The notes beneath the pieces are model-generated. The model was not told the origin of the DNA. It was given only the letters and a program-made list of their open reading frames with translations, and made no database searches. Of a DNA stretch of 64,000 nt, positions 33,677 through 46,236 are shown piece by piece. The stretch is taken from contig JAQOTA010000054.1 in NCBI GenBank assembly GCA_029532415.1, positions 372,001 through 436,000 on the forward strand. The letters run 5' to 3'. A program made the translations under genes and the position numbers. Within the stretch, counting starts at the first letter, position 1; each line of letters opens with the position of its first letter. The DNA comes from Marasmius tenuissimus. Taxonomy: Eukaryota > Basidiomycota > Agaricomycetes > Agaricales > Marasmiaceae.

Positions 33677-36436
33677 CTAAGATTCGGAGCGGGCCAGTCG
33701 CTCGGACCTCCGAAGGCCCGTGCTGCTCCCCGCTGTTGTCGAGCTAACGGATTTGGGCGACGATGTTCCCTCTGCCTTCCCTTTCTCGATGCTGTCCTGT
33801 CTAATTGAAGACTTTGAAGCACGTTTCGTGGGCCGAACTTCTCCTGGTTCAACTGAAGCCGTAGGCGAACTCGAAGCAGGCCGTTTTTTCGCCGCTTTCG
33901 GTGGGGGTTTTGTGTCGACACAGTTCTTGATCAACGTCTCCATGATTATCTCCATAAACGTCTCGTCTGCAGCGCATGACTGAGTTGAATTGCGGGTTGT
34001 ATCGTTGTTCAAGACGGCCAAGGAGGAGATATCGTCAGGTGGGATATGAGATATGTCGAGCTCGTCGGTGAATGAGCACAAAACTCGTAGTACTCCAGAG
34101 GTCCCGACGCCGGGTAGAGGCCTGGGAGCTTTTGCAACGAACGGAAGGCTACAGATTCCGCGGGTGTCGAAGAAGATGATGCCTCTGAGATCTTTCGAAC
34201 TTATCAGATACGGGTCAAAGGCCAGTAGCACGACAGCTTACCTGCTCAAAGATATGGTGAGGGTGACACGATTCAGCCAGTCTTGTTACCTCCTCTATCG
34301 ATGACTCTGGAGGAACAACTCGAAGAAAAACCCAGAACCGCTGTCCTCGGGAGGTTTTGAGAACAAAGAAAACGATTGCGGGATCACCTTCGGAGAGATG
34401 GAGGCAAAACGGTGTATGCCTCCTTCGTATCCACGAGAGGGTAGAGTCCGTAGTCCGTGACCAGGTGGCAATTCTGAGAGAGGGATCCTTGGCAAAGCGC
34501 CATACAACTTCTGCTTTCCGTCGTTTACGAAGAGTCTTGGATGTGACGATGTCCATGTTCACATCTTCCGAAAACGCTGGCGATGTAATGGAAAACAGAT
34601 TGGCGAATGAACAAGAGTTGTTATGGAACGCAGCAAGTAAGCAGACGACCGTGTAGCTCGCAGCGTGCGTGACGGAGATATTAGGACGAAGAACAGTCTT
34701 TGAGAAATACTCGAGATCAAGCATAGAGTGCTTCTGTCGACTAAACCACAAGGCTGCGCCAGCGACGACGAATGGTTCGTCAACAACTATTTTGGTACAC
34801 ATGGTGTCAACGAAACGACCAAGAGCTCGTGAAATGAGAAGAATTTCGCTCTGGAGGAACATGACCTGCTCATCGGAGTCAAGCAAGTACGCAGTCAAGG
34901 TCTCATGGACACAAGACGCAAGCACTTTATGGAATTCTATCACCATAAAGATTAGCAGTGTGTTCGGTGATTGGCAGAGCATCATACCTAAGGCATCGAA
35001 GTCGAATGGTTGGAAGGGCATCGGGTCTATCCAGCTCAGTTCATCTTCATCTTCATCTTCATCCTCGTCCTCCGAGACTTCTGGAATATACCCCGCAGTG
35101 AGAGCCCCTATGTACCCATCAAGCTGCAGGTGTGGCGCCTCGAAAGATCTTTCAATCAGAACGGACATCATAGACGCTGCAGACCGATGCCTGTCGTCCT
35201 CATCAGCTTGGAATATGAGGACGAACACGTGACAGTACCTTCCGCGCGTCCACTTCGACAGCCTCTCCAGGAACCGTTTGCCGTCAGGGGTCAAAACATA
35301 CTGAGGAGGAAGCAGGGACAAGGCATAAGCCTTGAGAGTATCCTTCTCAAAGCCTCCGGTGTTACTACTCCAAACCCAATCTCCCCACTCTTCAACTTCA
35401 GTGAAGTACCTCCGGGGGATTTCAGTCCCGGCAACCACGAAAGCAAACGGATGATGAGTCAAATGTTTGATCCAAGTTCGTAGAATCACCTTGAGTACGG
35501 GGTAATGACTTGATTCCGACGCGTTTTCGTCGCAAAACGAAAAGTTCAGACACTGCGATGCATAGTTGGCTTCGTCAAGAACGACAAAAAACTTTTCCCC
35601 GTCTGAAGGGTATAATGATTTGATATCGTTCAGGATGTCAACTAACGCATCATCGACGGTGTTGCCAGGGTTATCTGTGAGACATGCGTGTAGATCCTGG
35701 GCAATTTGGGGAATCTTGGACAATATACGAAGCTGCCATCGTAACCACAACTGCCTAGATTCTGGCCTGTTGCCTTGCATAGCTGCCGTTTCGAGGAAAA
35801 ATTTGAAGGCAATGAGTCGAGAGAGGAGAGCAATACTGAGGTGCTTATGCGCGAGCTGTAGGTTCTGTCTGAGTGACTTGGCAATTTCACTAGACGAGAC
35901 CACTGTCGAGTCCAATATAGTGACAAACTGCTTGTCATTGTCGAGAACACCACCCCGGCGTATGATATTGTGGATATCGTCCAGTCCCAGGCCTGTACTG
36001 TCAACGGTCGACGTAAAGTAAACGCCCCAGTTGGCGCAGAGCCCTTCATAGAGCAGCCTCGTTTTCCCTGTGCCGGATGTATTAACGAGAAAGCTGAATT
36101 GGGTGGTAAGGTTTACGTTCCGTGGCGAGAAGTTTCTGATACGCACGTATTCTTCCCGCAGAATATATCCTCAACTCGCTTTTTCAACACAGTATCCTCG
36201 CTAAAAGATCCAAGCCTGAATAATGCCATTGCGGGTTCTCTCGCCGGCGCTCGCAAAATATGCAAATCCTCGATGTGTTTTCTGATATCAGGCTGATCGC
36301 TGGGTTCTTGGGGAGGGGTCCAAAAGACCCTGGGTGAGGGAGTTTCTATAGTGTCCTTTATGTCCAACTCTCTCATCTGTTTCAGGCTTTCGCCGGACCT
36401 CGAATTGTCGAAGGTAGTTTTCCATCCTCGAGCCAT
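33677..36436 (-). pseudogene. Crinkler-type P-loop NTPase-nuclease, frameshifted copy with eroded nuclease motif
   Basis: Exons 36147-36436, 35239-36093 and 34242-35190 join in phase. Walker A is NTSGTGKTR and Walker B is FFVVLDEANYAS; FAFVVAGTEIP follows. A DEDEDEDE run lies at about 35040-35070. The region matching the partner's nuclease reads WVFLRVVPPES, where the intact partner has WVVVQVKSH, so the Gln-x-Lys catalytic signature is lost. After about 34235 the expected continuation (LLAFDPYLISSKDLRGIIFFDTRG-like) is open but one base out of frame. No splice choice fixes it, so a frameshift is likely. The Lys/Arg/Ser-rich tail (KKRPASSS, RRSERLARSES) ends at 33677. Fungal CRN-like proteins combine such an NTPase with a PD-(D/E)XK-like nuclease. 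Confidence 0.75.
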
Positions 36437-36758
36437 GAGAAAGATGGGAGGTCAAAGCAGAGAGAGGATTGGAGTACTTTCCCACGGTTTATCTTTACGG
36501 AGGGCCAACGGCCAACTGCGGGAAACGTGACGGCGGGGACTAACGTCAAAACGGACACAAGGACCGATTTATTGTTCTTGACACTAGAATGCATTCTATC
36601 CGAATCATCATATAATCCCCGTACCCTCATGTCAAAGCAAAGCTTCACGCCCTCCGTATCTCGAGACACTCTCACACAGTGCCTCAACATCGGCTTCCCA
36701 GTCGCCTAATAGCTGCCCCGCGGCCTGCCTTCGTCTCATACACCCCTCCACGTTCTAC
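36437..36758. promoter_or_regulatory. Shared divergent promoter region of the NTPase-nuclease pair
   Basis: The two start codons (36436 minus, 36759 plus) face away from each other across 322 bp. A pyrimidine-rich stretch (about 36715-36755) precedes the plus-strand ATG. No clear TATA box. Co-regulation is inferred from position only. Confidence 0.4.
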
Positions 36759-39700
36759 ATGGATCCCTCTCATTCGAGCCTCCCTGCTCTCCCACAACAG
36801 ATCCAAGATCTGCTCGATCTGACACTTGAGCCCATGAAACGGGTCGTGTGTGGAGAGACGACTTTACCGTCGTGGAAGTGCCATCCAGAAGTCCTCTCGA
36901 ACATGCACCCGGACGTGCGGCAATTTGTGGACGGGTTGAAGATACCTTCCTACAGAGGATCCCGGTACCAGCCCGATTTCCTTCTAGAGGGTCTCGAATT
37001 GCTAAGCAACGATACTGAACGCAAACAAAGGACCAAGAATTTATTCAAACCAGGGAAGCATACGTGAGTCGTCTCTGTGGAATCCCATTCGTCCATCTAA
37101 CGTTGGGAACACCAGCATGGTAATAAACACTTCCGGCTCTGGAAAAACAAGGTCTCTTTTGGAGGCTATGGCGCAAAAATGGGGGTTTTACTTTGTTTGT
37201 AGAGATCCTCGACTTGATGGTTTAGGTTCCTCTGATATGTTCGAGGTCTTCGACAAACTGTTCAAAGAGGATCCTCAATTCCGCTCGAATCATTTTCAAG
37301 CTTTTCACGAGAAGGCTTTGCCACCAGAACATGAACATGTATTGGCCGATAACGTCGCCGTTGCTCGGCGGTTGTTCATTCCTGTGCTGCTGTCCCGCCT
37401 CCTCATTTTCAGACAATTTATCGAGCTGATGGTCTTGCACTTGTCAGCCGATCCCGCCGGTCCATCAACCTGCCATCCATATTATCTGAGATGGTTGTAT
37501 CTTCAGCTGCAACCATCGATTCTTGATCAGCCACGAGTAGATGTCTTCCGCATCATGGCTGGAGTCATCAGAGACGCCTTTGGGAACGACATAGACATCA
37601 TGGAGCGCTGGGTTGTGGCTACCATGGGGGCTCTGCAGCCTCTCCTTCGAAGATTTGAAGACCAGGCCACAGTCTCGCTACGAGCAGAGGGTGAGGCGGA
37701 CGGACTACCAACTGACGTTACCGACCTTTTTATCGTCATCGACGAAGCCCAGGACGCCGCCGAAGCCTTCCCCCATGCATTCCGATCCGCGCTCGGCCTG
37801 ACATCTCGTCCGGCGTTGCGAGAGCTGGTCCACATCTGGGGAACTGACCTACCAGCTGCGGCAATGAACATGGGCGTTGATTTCTCGTGGACCTTCATTA
37901 TCACAGGGACTGGCATGTCTGTCAAACTCGTACGGGATGCTGTCGCGTCGACCTCCATGAAGCATGGGCCATTCTCGGACTTCCATAGCATTGGCGCGTT
38001 CGAAAAAGAAGGGGACCAGCTTGCTTATATTCGGAAGTATGTGCCGCAGTCCATTCTCGATACATCGTCTGGGAAGATCCTTTTGGAGCGCATGGGATTC
38101 TGGTTGATAGGGAGGCATGTATATTTTCTCCAAATACCTCATTGCTGTCATTAATGAATTGCATTGCTCCACAGATATCGATTCACTGCTCAATTTCTCG
38201 CTTTCCTCCTTGAGTATGGGTACCAGCAGCCCAACACCCTCTTGAATATCTACCTCACAAGATTTGGCGGTTTCGACCCCACCGACTGTCCTCAGTGTAT
38301 TCTGAGTGAGGAGGAAATGGCGAGGAACGAAGCGTCGAACCCTATTCGGTCTTTCTCTTCTATACCGCGGAATGACTTGGAGTCCCTGGATTGGGCCAGT
38401 CTTCGAGCCGGTGTGTTACAGGTCCAATAAGCATTTGTCTTCTTTTCTCACAATCTGTTCAAACTAGATTCGACGTCCCGCATTTTAGTCCAAGACATTA
38501 CATACAAGTACGCGCTCACTTCCACCTTGAATCAGTCCCTGGGTGTGGACACCTGGAAGCTCGTCGAGTACGGCTTCGCAAGAATGCCCGACAAGTCGCG
38601 TGCCGTTCAAATGTCCTACTCGCGCAGAATTCCGAAACATTTGAAGCGGGCTGCGCTATCAAGTCAGACTAGACAAAATCAGAACCCGGCAGTGGACGAG
38701 AAGCTTGTCTTGCTATCGTGCGCAGTATGGCTCAACAACGGGTCAATTTCCCCCCCAGGACCTCCCGTCTACCCCCTTCATCAATGGCTTTCGAGAAGAC
38801 TGGATAGCACCGAAAACAATCACAGTGGTTTCGAGGATTATGTTGCCCATGCCTTCCTCCTTGCGTTTGGTACAACTCCGGTGGGAGAGACGCCTCGCTT
38901 CACAGTCGGAGACATCTTCAAGTTCTTTGGCCAGTCACGTAGTCTAGATAGGCTGAAGAATAAAATGGCTACCCTCGTCTCCGTACATCATCCTGGTCTC
39001 CACCACGACCTGTCCCACTGCTACCATTACGACCACGGCGACGTCCTGTTCACCAAAGAGGGGAAGATTCGTGGGTACCCCTCAGCCCTAGGCCTTGGTG
39101 ATCTGGACAACAACAGACTGATGGATTGGCTTCGGGGGAACCAACCTCAGATGTTCAGCTTCCCTCCCACAGAAATGGGGCCAGATCTGATATTCGTCCT
39201 CAAACTCCACGGTGACGACGACGGGACCGAAGACGATCTGGACGGCGAGGAAGATCTTCTAGCGAGCACTTTCGATCCTGACCGAGACTCCTCCACCTAC
39301 GTCTGGGTTGTGGTTCAGGTAAAGTCCCATTCCACGACCAGCCTTTCCAAGTCCGACACCAAGAAGGCCGTTCGTAGTATTACACCATCACAATGGTGGA
39401 GCGACTCAAAGGTACGTTCAACATCGCGTCTCCTTCCGTGAAAGCCATCTGACAGGACAACTTAGGACCGTGCACAGTCTGACGAAGGTTCGTCAGGTCA
39501 TGTATCGATCGGAGATACTCGCAAGCCACGTACGACAGAACAGCAACGCAGGCACAACGAAACGTTGGAACTCATGGATGGTCTCAAGTGCCGGGAAAAG
39601 AACCTCGCAGGGAAACATAGCGTTATACGTGCTGTGGCGTCCTTCCCCTCCGCCGTGAAATTCAGCCGCCATTTCCGTCGACCGAGGAAGGTCGACCATG

Positions 39701-40230
39701 ACGCTGTCGACGACGAAACGATCGATAACGAACACATGGACGGGATGATCCCAGAGGAATTCCAAGCCTATCTCCCACTTTACGACGAAGACAACGACAC
39801 TGTCATGGACGATGACAGTGGCCAATCTCAGATGCAGTCCATGACGAGCGTCTTCTCGGTAGCTGACGGTCGGGAGGACCCATCCAAAGATCAAGATCCG
39901 GATGGCGATGATGGCCACCCCCTCGCCTGGGTCAACTTTCGACGAATCGTTGAGATCACGAAGGACATCTCTCCGACGAGCCAACTCGTTGTGTTTGGTG
40001 GCGACAAACTCGAGCGGGCGAAAAGTAAGCGTCACGCGCTCAGGTCACCTTCGCCGGTGCCCCAGTCACCCCAGTCAATGCAAGATTTCCCAATGGGAGG
40101 GCCGCAGTCGCCTCCTCCTCCGGAACCGTCGAAGAGAATCGAGAAGGCATCCTCAAGAGCCGCTGTTCATAGATCGCCGGTCGCTGGTCCTTCAAGACCG
40201 AAAAATCAGCTATTAGGGCATCGTAGATGA
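36759..40230 (+). CDS. Crinkler-type P-loop NTPase-nuclease, intact, 1082 residues
   Basis: Five exons in phase: 36759-37063, 37116-38114, 38175-38410, 38468-39411 and 39466-40230. The second intron begins GCATGT (GC-AG); the paralogous intron has a normal GT. Walker A NTSGSGKTR is at about residues 106-114. Walker B LFIVIDEAQDAA is at about 305-316. WTFIITGTGMSV follows. A restriction-endonuclease-like domain is suggested by GPDLIFVLKL (about 750) and VVVQVKSH (about 797): an Asp followed by Gln-x-Lys. The 255-residue last exon is acidic (DEDNDTVMDDDSG), then Pro/Ser-rich and basic (SKRIEKASSRAAVHRS), possibly a nuclear signal. The family is described as NTP-driven nuclease effectors in fungi and oomycetes; a DNA target is assumed, not shown. 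No signal peptide is seen. Confidence 0.8.
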
Positions 40231-40542
40231 AAGTAGTGTATTAACTATCCCCTTCTGTATCCTTATACTGTAAACAAGCAGAAGCAAAACACTTTGTATC
40301 AGGTTTAGATTCTTTTCAGCGAGCTCTAATCTTCAGAAAAAAGCGTTGTGATCAGTCTTCAGGAGTAAATCGTGCGAAAGGAGATAAACGTACCCCAATC
40401 CACACCCTGGCGGGCGTCTATTCCTTCCATTCCAACATCCAAGCCTTGGGGACGCGTCAGACTTTCACTTTCCGACAGTGCTCTGAGGCGGCTTAACCAT
40501 ACTACAGCGCATCTTTTGAGTGCAAGAGCGCCCGGCATCTCA

Positions 40543-40926
40543 CACTGCTGCCCAACCATGCTTTTACGGCCGAAATTAGCAAGGTAAAAGGCTTCGTAAA
40601 ACATTTCATTTTGCGGCCAAATTCACTGGCGTCAAAGAGATATTTTCGAGCGCGCAAAAACACACGAAATACACGAGGCAAAAGAAGACTTTTACGAGCG
40701 CAAAACTGTCCCGGATAAATCTCGGAAGCGTTTTTACGGGCGTAAAAAGGCGAAAATCCAGAAAAACGTCACGTTTTTCGCTCGAAAAAAGTAGCCTTTT
40801 TCTTGACTGTTTTGCGCGCTAAAAAAATTGGCTTTGACGCCCGTGAATTTGGTCGCAAATTCACATCTTTTACGAAGCCTTTTACCCCAATAATTGCGGG
40901 GGTAAAAACCTGGTTGGCCAGCAGTG
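40543..40926. mobile_element. CACTA-like MITE, copy 1, 384 bp
   Basis: The ends are CACTGCTG-CCCAACCA and TGGTTGGCCAGCAGTG (imperfect inverse). TCA is duplicated at 40540-40542 and 40927-40929. CACT-type ends with a 3-bp duplication fit the CACTA/EnSpm superfamily. The arms are long imperfect inverted repeats (about 130 bp), and palindromic words such as TTTTACGGGCGTAAAA and TTTTACGAGCGCAAAA fill the middle. About 95% identical to the copy at 54799-55183. Confidence 0.85.
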
Positions 40927-40929
40927 TCA

Positions 40930-41205
40930 GCACTGGGAACGTCAAAAATGTGGCTGTCGACTACAGCCCACGGGGAGGGAACGACGACATCGAGGAACTC
41001 CAGAAATGTCGTTGAGCACTCAAGGCAAAGGACATGATTGAGGAGATCACGTCGGCGAGTCTCTCTCGCGATCGTTTCGGGATATACATCGTCAAGCTCC
41101 TAATATTCCTCTCCTTCCTGCTTCTGTGGGTCATGTGCCCAGTGGTCCAGCTTCTTCCCTCCATCACTGGCGCACGTATGCAGGTCTATGGAATGAAAGC
41201 GTGAG
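40930..41205 (+). pseudogene. Fragment of a membrane-anchored protein tail
   Basis: A frame running from the MITE edge encodes acidic sequence (GGNDDIEELQK), a TGA at about 41013, then KDMIEEIT...SRDRFGIYIVK and a clear transmembrane segment (LLIFLSFLLLWVMC), ending at about 41205. It looks like the C-terminal tail of a gene broken by a stop and by the MITE. Product unknown. Confidence 0.25.
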
Positions 41206-43439
41206 CTACGAAGCCCGGAGAAGATGGGTGTTGGTGGTGCGTACTGTGAGCTGCAGCGCGATCGCGCTACCCAAAACCCCAACCAAAAAGATGGACCGAC
41301 ATCCACCGCCCTCCGGAACTATGTCATAGGTATTCGGGAAGTAGAGCAGATGACCCCCCCGGGCGGCAATAATGCCAGCTCGTCAAAGAGCAGGCCTACT
41401 CGAGTGTGAGCAAAGGTAAGTTGTCATCTGCTCTGAGGTTTGATGGTGGTTGCCTCTGGGGATGGATTGTAGCAATGTAGTTTGAAAGCTGAGTAAGGCG
41501 CCACGGGGTCCAAAGGAGCAAACAGAACTGTCGAGAGTCGTAGAAAGCACATTCTTTCGCGCCGTTCAAGGTTTCAAATCGGGATGGAGGCGACGACCAA
41601 TTACATTCGTAGCGAACGCCGTAGTAGGGTCAGACGATGTGACAGCACCGCGCTGAGACTGTTGATGTGTGATGATGGGCCGTCAGGTTATTTTCCGGGC
41701 TAGTTTGTATAGCACACAGCGAGTGAGAACCGGAAGGTGAATTCGCGAACCACGCCTAGCAAATTGCCAGCAAAACAGAGAAGGTTAGACCATGCAAGAA
41801 AAAAAAGGAAGATATGAGCAACACACCATGAAAGCCTCTCAAAAAAGGCCTTTTTAGCTGCCCTCGCTATCCAACCCAAGCTTCACTGTATTCTTTTCTT
41901 ACCGTCCGTAACTAAGATAATGCCCAATGACCAGATATCGAGAATAACTTGAGCAAGAAATTCTTTTCAGAGGCTTGAGTTAGTGCTATATCAGACAGAG
42001 CGAGAGAGAAACTCACAAGACTCCTTGGGCAAGACGATGAACGGGCTCGCGACCTGAGAAGATGATGGTGGTATGGGAACAAGATTAGGTGAGCGCTTAG
42101 ACGTGGCTGTGCCTCCTTTTTCCTCCTTGTACCTCGACGTCGATGTTCCGAGACCCATGACATGTCCTCTCATGTCTTACAGTCTTGGTCTAAAAATTAC
42201 AATTGTTTCTCGTATCGAAGGTATTTTTCTTGTCCAGCTTTGTTCTTTGTTTCCTATATCGGTATTTTGGCTCGCCTTTGTAAAACAACAGGCCAAGTAG
42301 AGGTCCAGTGTACCTAACCATCTCTCATGAGCCACTAGGCCGTACGGTAGTATTATCTCTTCCGCATTAGCGTTCAGAACTTAGGTGCATTAGAGGTGGT
42401 ATTCGCCCTGGTAGCCGTTGAGGATGTAAGTTTTCATCAGTCATCTCTCCTCGCTCGCGAGGGCTAGAACTGACCAATTCACGTAGTTTCTCAAGATGAA
42501 GTATACCATATCCCCGAAGTTCATGACCGATGCGTACCACTCAAGTGAACCGTAGAGCCCTCAACCAGAACATGGGAGCCGACTCGACGATCTCCGTAAA
42601 GTGCTAGCTGCTACCTTCGATAGGTTTTTCCCTATAACGGATAGTGAGTGCCCACAAGTGATGAAGTGATGAAGCTCGTTCTCAAGATCGTCCAAACCCC
42701 GAGCCGCCCTATACCGCAGATTGTACAGCATCTCCTCTTGACCAGAACATCCTCCAAGTCATCATTCGCGCATCGAATCGTCTAGTCGCCGGCCGACGAC
42801 CTCAATTACTACCTGGATACCCGCATCCCGTGAGGCTTTCATTCTCATCTACCCATCGAACTGACTCATGTGCAGTGTCAGTCCACAAGGTATGTTCAAA
42901 GATGGGTAATGTGTGTCGCTCGACCGGTTCTATCAATAGACCGTTTTATTGGGTTAATTCACAACTCCTACCGACTCTATTTCGGAATGTCTCAGGCTCA
43001 CGTTGCTCTTCCGCAGTTTCGCAACTGAGCTCGTTTGAAGATCAGCGAATCAGTCATCCATACACGCAGAGAGTGATCCAGACCACGTCACGCGGCCGAG
43101 CTGTGTTTTCTGTTCTTTCATTCTGTTCTTCCATGAACCGTGTTTTGGTGGGTTTAGAAGGGACTTCCACAGCAAGTACGCCACCGCACTCGGAGGCCTG
43201 GACACGAGACTTGTGGGGGGATGACGTATCATATGCGGTTTTGAATTAATGCAATGTTGCAATTCTTCCAGGCTTTCACAAACTCTTTACCGCATGGTGA
43301 AGAACCGCCTTCAAGCACGTCGAGCTGTGGCAATTTCAGTGATGTCTACTCTCGGGCTAAACTCAGTGGACGGTAAAGCGAAAGGTACGATCTTGCATGT
43401 ACGCTAATTGTCTCTATATAGGAATTCGCAGACATTTGT
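41206..43439. other. Mostly unassigned sequence with duplicated-block and gene fragments
   Basis: No supported gene. A reversed fragment of the duplicated block lies at 42055-42165: on the minus strand, GTACAAGGAGG...GGCACAGCCAC, with frame TSRYKEEKGGTATS and LVPIPPSSS. The remaining short frames look random. Confidence 0.35.
42055..42165 (-). repeat. Fragment of the duplicated block (minus orientation)
   Basis: Matches the left ends of the blocks at 6730, 20696 and 25430, followed by the same GTGAGT-like donor (about 42016). A shorter relative is at 48495-48560, also minus. The repeated SRYK...GTA...VPIPPSS pattern suggests these are exons of one dispersed gene family. Confidence 0.45.
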
Positions 43440-43520
43440 TCCGCAGAACTTCAATTCAAGACGGTTGTCTACCGTGGTCGGGTTTGAGCCAGATTACAAA
43501 GAGGTCAGTAAAATTATTGC
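43440..43520 (+). pseudogene. Fragment of a FEPENKED module
   Basis: The frame NSRRLSTVVGFEPDYKEVSK corresponds to the conserved exon-2 core (FTVVGFEPENKEDKE in the 5.7-kb copy). Stops follow within 60 codons and no neighbouring FEPENKED exons are recognisable. It lies about 370 bp upstream of a GHGCALW-domain gene. Confidence 0.45.
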
Positions 43521-43891
43521 GGCGATGGGTTGTCTTTGCACTTTGGGATATTCTTGTACTGAGGCCTGAATCGTCTAGGAGGCGGTGGCAACAGCACAAG
43601 GTAAGACCGTGACGAACGGACTCAGAAAGAGTGCTGTTGTCAACACATCTTCGGAGCTCGATCTGCGGATGCAGCTCACTACATCTCATTCATCGTGAGG
43701 TGTTAGTGAGATCTATCATGAACACCTCCCGCGAACCCCTGCCTGCCTGTCAACGTCTCTGTGCCACAGGTTGATATAGGTTACTGGTATTGGTACAATG
43801 CAGAACCTAAAGCATAAGCAGACCGTGTTTATAAACATACACCATTCTCTTCTACTCTCTCAACCTACCACCTCCTATGTCCTGACACTGA

Positions 43892-46236
43892 ATGTCACAA
43901 GACAGCCAGGTCTACATCCGCACCCTCTACTCCCGTGGCCATGGTTGTGCTCTATGGGTTCCTGAACCAAACGACGAGTTGCCTCCCGATTATCTATCGA
44001 CAGGGACTCGAATAGGGGATGTTGGCCTAATAGGTCCTGATGGCCAGTTCGACTTTCTGTTCAACGTTTGCCTCCCCGAGGAAGATCCCATAAACCAATA
44101 CAACGGTGTGCCTCCCGAGTTCGAGCCGCTGGTATGGGACGGAAGATGTACGAAGAAGAAGAAGTTTTTCCGTGCTCAACAGCCAATCGCTAGCAAGGAT
44201 TCCGCTCAATTCGACCTGAGTGTGGAGGCGAACGCATCAGCTTTGTGAGTAATTTCTGCCTCTCCGAAGTGACCAAGCAGTCATTCAGTGGCATCCTATA
44301 CAGCGGACTTCCTGCTGGAGCGGGAGGTGGCGTCGGCATTCAGATCAGTCGAGAGAACGGTGCAGTCGTGATGCCTGGACTGAATGGGGCAGACCGCACA
44401 AACGCCTCCAACAAAGCCATTTTCCGCACTTACGCATGAACATGGGGCATCGTGGTACCAGTGGGTGAACGAAACTCTTGGTCGAGACGCGGAGAATGGC
44501 GAGCTTTACCTCATAACCGGCTTCGACAAGACCAACAGTTATGAGAACGCCGTTGTCCACAGTCGTGCTACAACCAAGTCATGTTCACTGGCCTTTACAA
44601 CCGGTGGCCTGGGTGCCGAGGGCCGCCTGAGGCTATCGAAAACGACAGGACACGAGGCTTTGTTCACTTCCCGATGCTCTTCCGAGGAAACCCATCAGAA
44701 CCAATCACTCTTTGTTCGCGGATTTCGAATCTCAGTCCGGCAAGGCATACTCGCGCTTCTGGGTTCGAAAGTTAAAGTTGCAAGCACGTGCAAATCACCT
44801 CGGAGCGACGTTCTAGGTAGATCGCCAGGAGGAACACCCTTTGCTAGTTCGTCAATGTTCAGCAACCGGTCGTCTGGTGGCAGTTGGTCGCTCGGAGGCT
44901 CTCCATCTCCGAGAACAACTCCTACTTCGTCCGTGTACGACTCAGACTCGGACTCGGATTCTTGCTCCTCCATCTCAAGCGACGACAGTACTACAAGTAT
45001 TGAGGAAGATGACTTTCTCCCGGAATCCAGGGTTTGTTCTGGTCTAGTTGCTGTTATAAGTCCTACTTACATCCTTCGATTAGATATATCATCCGCTGGT
45101 TGCTATCAACGACTACATCCTCATCACTGTAAGTAAATTCACTCAAGTTAACTACGATTTGACCGTGACCCTCCCCATACAGAGAAAGGATGCCAACGTT
45201 GTGGTGACTCACGATGATGACTGGATCTCGCTACTTGATCGTGAGCTAGTACGTTTGATGTGCGAAAACTTTTGGTCCTTCCCTGACTGATTGATTGATT
45301 CGTAGGACGGTGATGATATGCCGAACGATTCTGTCTTGATCGCACGACTCGAAAACATGATGTCCATCACAGTCAGCGCTGGTCTGTATTTATTGCGGAA
45401 AACACTATGGTGATGTCGCTGATGGAAGCTCATAGGGCATGCCACTGTCAATGAGAATGTGAGGTCGAGCGATATTACTACTGCTACAGCAGTAGCGTTG
45501 GCCTTACCCTCGGAACCCGTCAAAGGAACCGGCTCTAATGCGGGTAGGCCCCTCTTGATCACTGACTCTGCCGTACAGCAAGCCGCTTCTGTAATTTGTG
45601 ACGGAGGGACATACCGGGAAACAGAGGAGAGTCCAGAGCACTGGGGAATACCCGGGCCGCAGTCGGTCAATGCGGGGAAATCGCACCAGGAACCACTGAA
45701 TAGCCAGACACAACCTGTCTGTGCATCGAGAGGACCTATTTCTGGTGACATGGGGATCATCCCCACAGACGACCATCCCATGGTAAGTCGCGACGTTTTC
45801 TGTACTGACCTTTACTCACTTTGTTGTAGACCCCGTTATGTCCAGCAGGGATGTATCTGAAACACGGTCGCGGAACTTCACATGGTGTTGTTCAAGTCGT
45901 AAGCCATCTCTCGCAAACTTGTTTCCACACAAACATGCTCACAGTACCCCTTTGTAGACCAATGATCTCCATGGTGATCTGCCATGTCACTCAGATAGGT
46001 TACGGCAATCCGAGCCCGGAATATCCGGGCGTACGCCTCCAAATGGAACCATCGTTCGCTGGGGGGCGGCATGTCCTGGCCATGCGTCGGATAGCGAGAA
46101 GAAGGCAACCATTGGATCAGTTTCTGGCCTATGCCACTCATGTCTGCAGGTAGCTCGCCGTTGTGAGGGATCTGTTGAACTTGAGGTACGCTTATGTCTC
46201 ATTCTGACTCAGCAAATCTTAAGAAACCTCCTGTAG
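43892..46236 (+). pseudogene. GHGCALW-domain protein, copy 1 (2-nt deletion)
   Basis: Exons 43892-44244, 44304-45031, 45084-45128, 45183-45248, 45306-45381, 45436-45782, 45830-45898, 45958-46185 and 46213-46236 are phase-compatible with the other two copies, except in exon 2. There the frame shifts at about 44437: the homologous ACENG/AARHG position lacks two bases, giving TGA. The conserved domain includes YSRGHGCALWVPEPND, SWYQWVNETLG and LYLITGFDKTNSYENAV. The last four exons (residues after about 420) are unlike those of the other copies. A minimal ATG-TCC-TGA sits just upstream of the start. No known function. Confidence 0.7.

Noticed and set aside
35035..35075. Apparent TCTTCATCT microsatellite
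   Set aside because: It is the Asp/Glu repeat of the minus-strand NTPase-nuclease coding sequence.
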